Assembly: GCA_001899685.1 (NCBI GenBank)
Contig: MKWG01000028.1
Location: 1-54,717 of the forward strand
Source of the DNA: Sphingobacteriales bacterium 44-15
GTDB taxonomy: Bacteria > Bacteroidota > Bacteroidia > Chitinophagales > Chitinophagaceae
DNA: 54,717 nt
Direction of reading: 5' to 3'
The notes beneath the pieces are model-generated. The model was not told the DNA's origin, made no database searches, and was given only the letters and a program-made list of their open reading frames with translations. The position numbers were made by a program, and so were the translations under genes. How positions within the stretch are numbered: the first letter of the stretch is position 1; the number at the start of each line of letters is the position of its first letter. Of the stretch, positions 51,768 through 54,717 are shown one piece after another.

Positions 51768-53414
51768 ATGCCAATACGTTTTATTATTAAATATTTCCTT
51801 CTTCCGTATGTATTCGTTTCAGGCATTCAGGCTTTTGCTGCGGCGCAGCCCGTATCTGCGGATTCTTCCACGATCAAAATATTTGAAACAAATATTACTA
51901 TGGATGACGGGGTCGCCCTGAGTACCCGTATCTTCCTGCCGGATACCGGTAAATCATTTGCAGCGGTATTGATCCGCACCCCTTACAACAAAGAACTTGA
52001 GATGTGGATAGATAAAAAATTCCTTTCAAAGAATATCGCTATTATCGTACAGGATGTAAGAGGAAAGTATAAATCGGGGGGTAAATTTTATCCGTTTGTA
52101 AATGAAAGAGCAGATGGATTAGCCACATTGAGATGGATAAGAGATCAGCCCTGGTCAAATGGCGTAGTGGGTGGCTGGGGAGTAAGTTATATGGGATACA
52201 CACAGTGGATAATAGCCGATTCATTAGATGCTGCAGCCCCATTGCTCACCAGTTCCGGCATGTATGATTTTGTTTACCCCGACGGGCTGCTTTCGTTACA
52301 ATCTGCTTTTTTATGGGGATATGCAAACGCAGCTAAAGCAGGCGACGACCTTTCTCCCGGCAATGTAAAAAAAAGAATGAGCCGGCTGCCGCTTTCCGTT
52401 GCGGCAGATTCAATCAACTTTTTACTGGACTGGTTGCAGCATGAAACGAAAGATGAATACTGGGAAAAACAGGAGTTTCATGGCGTCATCAAATCTCCTG
52501 TAATAAGCATAGCCGGGTGGTATGACATTTTTTTAAAAGACCAGATCAAAAGCTTTGAACAACTTTCCATAACAGGGAATCCTCAAAACCGGTATATCAT
52601 CGGTCCCTGGGCGCATGGGGTAACCAGCTATAAAAATGATTATGGAGGAAACACACATACCGGAAATTATGGACAATTGGCTTTTGAATACATGGTCAGC
52701 GCACTCAATGGAAAAGCGGCAAAACTGTCTCCGCCGCTTAAAGAGGCAATATTCAACTTGTTTATTATGGAGAAGAATGAATATGTAGGATCATCTGTAT
52801 GGCCGCCAAAGGAAACGAAGATGGTTCCCTATTTTTTACAGGACGATCAATCGCTCAGCACAAAAAAGCAGGCAAAAAGCAAAACATTTTCTTACCTGTA
52901 TGACCCTGCAGATCCGTATCCCAATTATGGTGGAACATTTTTGGGGGACAGTGTTGGTCCGGCGCTCCAAAACAGGAACATGGCCAGAACAGACCAGGTT
53001 AAGTTTGAAACGGAAGCTTTAAAAGAGCCTCTTGTACTTCTCGGTCCTATAGGGGCCTCACTATGGTTATCCAGCACTGCAACATGCACTGATTTTATAG
53101 TATGCCTGCAGGATGTCTTCCCTGATGGCAAAATCATCAACATACAGGAAGGAGGGGCTAAAACAACACTTACAACATCTGGTCCGGGCAAACATCAGAT
53201 CCCGATATGGGCCACCGGATACCAGGTAAACCCGGGACACAGGTTGCGTGTAATCATCACTTCAAGCCTGTACCCAAGATTTAACAGGAGCCTCAATACC
53301 TGTGAGCCGGTTTTTTCAGCAGAAGATATTCATAAAGCCACTCAGCAGATTTATACCGGATCAAAAACGCCATCCTGTATCCTGCTGCCGGTGTATTCAG
53401 TAAAAAATAAATAA
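51768..53414 (+). CDS. CocE/NonD-family secreted hydrolase (X-prolyl/acyl type)
   Basis: Serine hydrolase of the CocE/NonD (X-Pro dipeptidyl-peptidase-like) family; members act on esters or amides such as cocaine, glutaryl groups and proline peptides. The frame is open from 51543 inside the GH26 gene. Candidate starts are 51720 (overlapping GH26 by 14 bases) and 51768, which gives a clean signal peptide (MPIRFIIKYFLLPYVFVSGIQAFAAAQ) and 548 residues. The nucleophile elbow GGWGVSYMGY contains Ser140, and IIGPWAHGV near 280 provides a typical family His segment. The C-terminal jelly-roll domain includes PLVLLGPIGASLWLSSTATCTDF and VNPGHRLRVIITSS. It may release an acyl group for the neighbouring acyl-CoA ligase. 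Confidence 0.9.
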   Translation: MPIRFIIKYFLLPYVFVSGIQAFAAAQPVSADSSTIKIFETNITMDDGVALSTRIFLPDTGKSFAAVLIRTPYNKELEMWIDKKFLSKNIAIIVQDVRGKYKSGGKFYPFVNERADGLATLRWIRDQPWSNGVVGGWGVSYMGYTQWIIADSLDAAAPLLTSSGMYDFVYPDGLLSLQSAFLWGYANAAKAGDDLSPGNVKKRMSRLPLSVAADSINFLLDWLQHETKDEYWEKQEFHGVIKSPVISIAGWYDIFLKDQIKSFEQLSITGNPQNRYIIGPWAHGVTSYKNDYGGNTHTGNYGQLAFEYMVSALNGKAAKLSPPLKEAIFNLFIMEKNEYVGSSVWPPKETKMVPYFLQDDQSLSTKKQAKSKTFSYLYDPADPYPNYGGTFLGDSVGPALQNRNMARTDQVKFETEALKEPLVLLGPIGASLWLSSTATCTDFIVCLQDVFPDGKIINIQEGGAKTTLTTSGPGKHQIPIWATGYQVNPGHRLRVIITSSLYPRFNRSLNTCEPVFSAEDIHKATQQIYTGSKTPSCILLPVYSVKNK

Positions 53415-53425
53415 AGTAAACAGCA

Positions 53426-54676
53426 ATGATCATTATGCGATATTTATTATGGGGTTCCCTGCTTTTCACTCATTTGAATATACATGCACAAAACTGCCCG
53501 TATAAAAGTATCAGGGATTTTAATGTAATGCCATCCAATACTGCCTCGGTAAATAAAACCAACCTGCAAAAGGCAATAGACTGGGCTTCCGGAAAAGGAG
53601 CCGCCTTATTTGTAGAGCCCGGCGATGAACCCTACCCTGTCGATGGCGGAATTATACTGAAGTCAAACGTATCATTGATTGGCGCTAATGGGCCCGTTCC
53701 CGGAGGAACATCTCATCCGGCCAAAAAGCAACCTGTCGGCAGCGTATTTAAGATCACTGATAAAAGCAAGCCTTTCATTACCGTAGAATCCGCCACACAA
53801 ATCAGGGGTATACAATTTTGGTATCCGGAGCAAACGCTTACGGATGCCCAAAAGATCATTCCTTACCCCGCCACTATTCAAAACGTGAAAAATAAACTGG
53901 TGGAAGGGGTATACCTTTCCTGTCTGACTTTTTATGGCGAATGGCTCGCAATGGATTTTAATGCAAGCCTGGAACATTCTATAGCATTAATAATTTTTGA
54001 GCATTGCTACGGATATCCTCTGAGCGGTGAATTTATCCGTATCAGGCATTGCTACGATATACCACGCATATTGCATTGCCATGTCAATCCCGCGCTTCAG
54101 CGGTTATTTAAAGGGGATTATGCTCCGGCAGTCATTGATGCAGTAGTGGCACAGAAAACTTATGCTTACGCTATTGATTATACAGACAATGCACAGTTGA
54201 TGGACATCTTCACTTTTGGAACTTACGGGGGCATCATGCTTGGCAGCGAAACCTATGGACAGCTCACCAACTTCAATTTTGACTGTGTGGCTAACGGCAT
54301 TTACAAAAAGGGAAGCCAGGCGGTGAACAGGAACTGGCAGATATCACAAGGTTCCATTATTTCAAATACCGGTGAAAAAGTAAAGGACCTGCACCCTGTA
54401 ATTATAGAGGGAGAAGGACATACTTCTTTAAACAATGTTGAAATTTTTTCCGGTCAAAACCTGGCCCTCACCACTGTTCCGGAACATCAGTCGTGGGATT
54501 ATTTACAGGTGAGAGGAAATAAAAAGCTGACCGTAACCCTTACCGGGTGCAGAATGGTAAAATACATGGCTGATAATCCAATAAGTGTAGAAAATAAAGC
54601 TGCCGTTATACAGGTAATAGGTTGTATTGGCAAAAACCAGGAGCCGTTAAATTTCATGATTAATGAAAAACCATGA
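53426..54676 (+). CDS. Right-handed beta-helix protein (pectate-lyase-like fold)
   Basis: Secreted protein of 416 residues with a signal peptide MIIMRYLLWGSLLFTHLNIHAQ. The segment SIRDFNVMPSNTASVNKTNLQKAIDWASGKGAALFVEPGDEPYPVDGG has the layout of the N-terminus of pectate-lyase-superfamily/GH28-related proteins (D.G....D...ALQ.AID.A...G). Irregular beta-helix rungs follow. No clear GH28 catalytic Asp triad or lyase Arg is visible, so the activity is unassigned; it may be a lyase, an epimerase-like protein or a binding protein. It starts 12 bases after the CocE-type hydrolase and is the last complete gene in the window. Confidence 0.72.
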   Translation: MIIMRYLLWGSLLFTHLNIHAQNCPYKSIRDFNVMPSNTASVNKTNLQKAIDWASGKGAALFVEPGDEPYPVDGGIILKSNVSLIGANGPVPGGTSHPAKKQPVGSVFKITDKSKPFITVESATQIRGIQFWYPEQTLTDAQKIIPYPATIQNVKNKLVEGVYLSCLTFYGEWLAMDFNASLEHSIALIIFEHCYGYPLSGEFIRIRHCYDIPRILHCHVNPALQRLFKGDYAPAVIDAVVAQKTYAYAIDYTDNAQLMDIFTFGTYGGIMLGSETYGQLTNFNFDCVANGIYKKGSQAVNRNWQISQGSIISNTGEKVKDLHPVIIEGEGHTSLNNVEIFSGQNLALTTVPEHQSWDYLQVRGNKKLTVTLTGCRMVKYMADNPISVENKAAVIQVIGCIGKNQEPLNFMINEKP

Positions 54677-54717
54677 CATCACTTTTATTTAGTTTTTATC
54701 CAACATTTAATTATTAC
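54677..54717. other. End of window, no feature seen
   Basis: Only 41 bases follow the beta-helix gene. They contain no terminator hairpin and no start of another recognisable gene. Confidence 0.5.

Overview
The window comes from a Bacteroidota genome, most likely a member of the Chitinophagaceae or a close relative. It has three SusC/SusD outer-membrane pairs, two ECF sigma/FecR anti-sigma pairs, DUF4974-type FecR C-termini, STN-domain TonB receptors, many signal-peptide carbohydrate-active enzymes and moderate GC. The lineage call is inferred from gene content and not from a marker gene.

Left part (about 198-35236, all on the minus strand): a co-directional catabolic superlocus of about 35 kb. 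Read in the direction of transcription from the right it contains: SDR dehydrogenase, 3-hydroxyacyl-CoA-dehydrogenase-like protein and M19 dipeptidase; a GH109-like Gfo/Idh/MocA protein and a large unassigned TIM-barrel-type secreted enzyme; an MFS sugar transporter; a FucI/AraA-like isomerase, PfkB kinase, class III aminotransferase and DhnA/LsrF-type class I aldolase; a sulfatase, ceramidase-family enzyme and esterase; an ECF sigma/FecR/SusC(STN)/SusD/GH16 unit; and a SusC/SusD/GH3/sulfatase unit. A divergent LacI regulator (35395-36423) faces this block across an intergenic region with two near-identical perfect palindromes, which are the likely operators.

Middle (36424-38598): a decaying region. 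It holds gene-free DNA with several strong hairpins, a rho-independent terminator, a frameshifted N-terminal remnant of a cation P-type ATPase, and a universal stress protein gene interrupted by one in-frame TAG.

Right part (38599-54676): an AraC regulator on the minus strand, then a plus-strand polysaccharide-utilisation locus: ECF sigma, FecR, SusC(STN), SusD, a GxGYxYP-family protein, an acyl-CoA synthetase, a GH26 mannanase-like enzyme, a CocE/NonD-type hydrolase and a beta-helix protein. A 31-bp motif with fixed spacing lies upstream of both the sigma and the FecR gene and looks like an ECF-type promoter. An acyl-CoA ligase inside a glycan locus next to an esterase/amidase-type hydrolase suggests use of an acylated glycan.

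Small dispersed palindromic elements built on GCCTGCC/GGCAGGC lie between genes throughout. One lies within a 125-bp segment bounded by perfect 12-bp inverted repeats and has become the C-terminal coding sequence of the PfkB kinase. No tRNA, rRNA, CRISPR array, transposase or integrase was seen.
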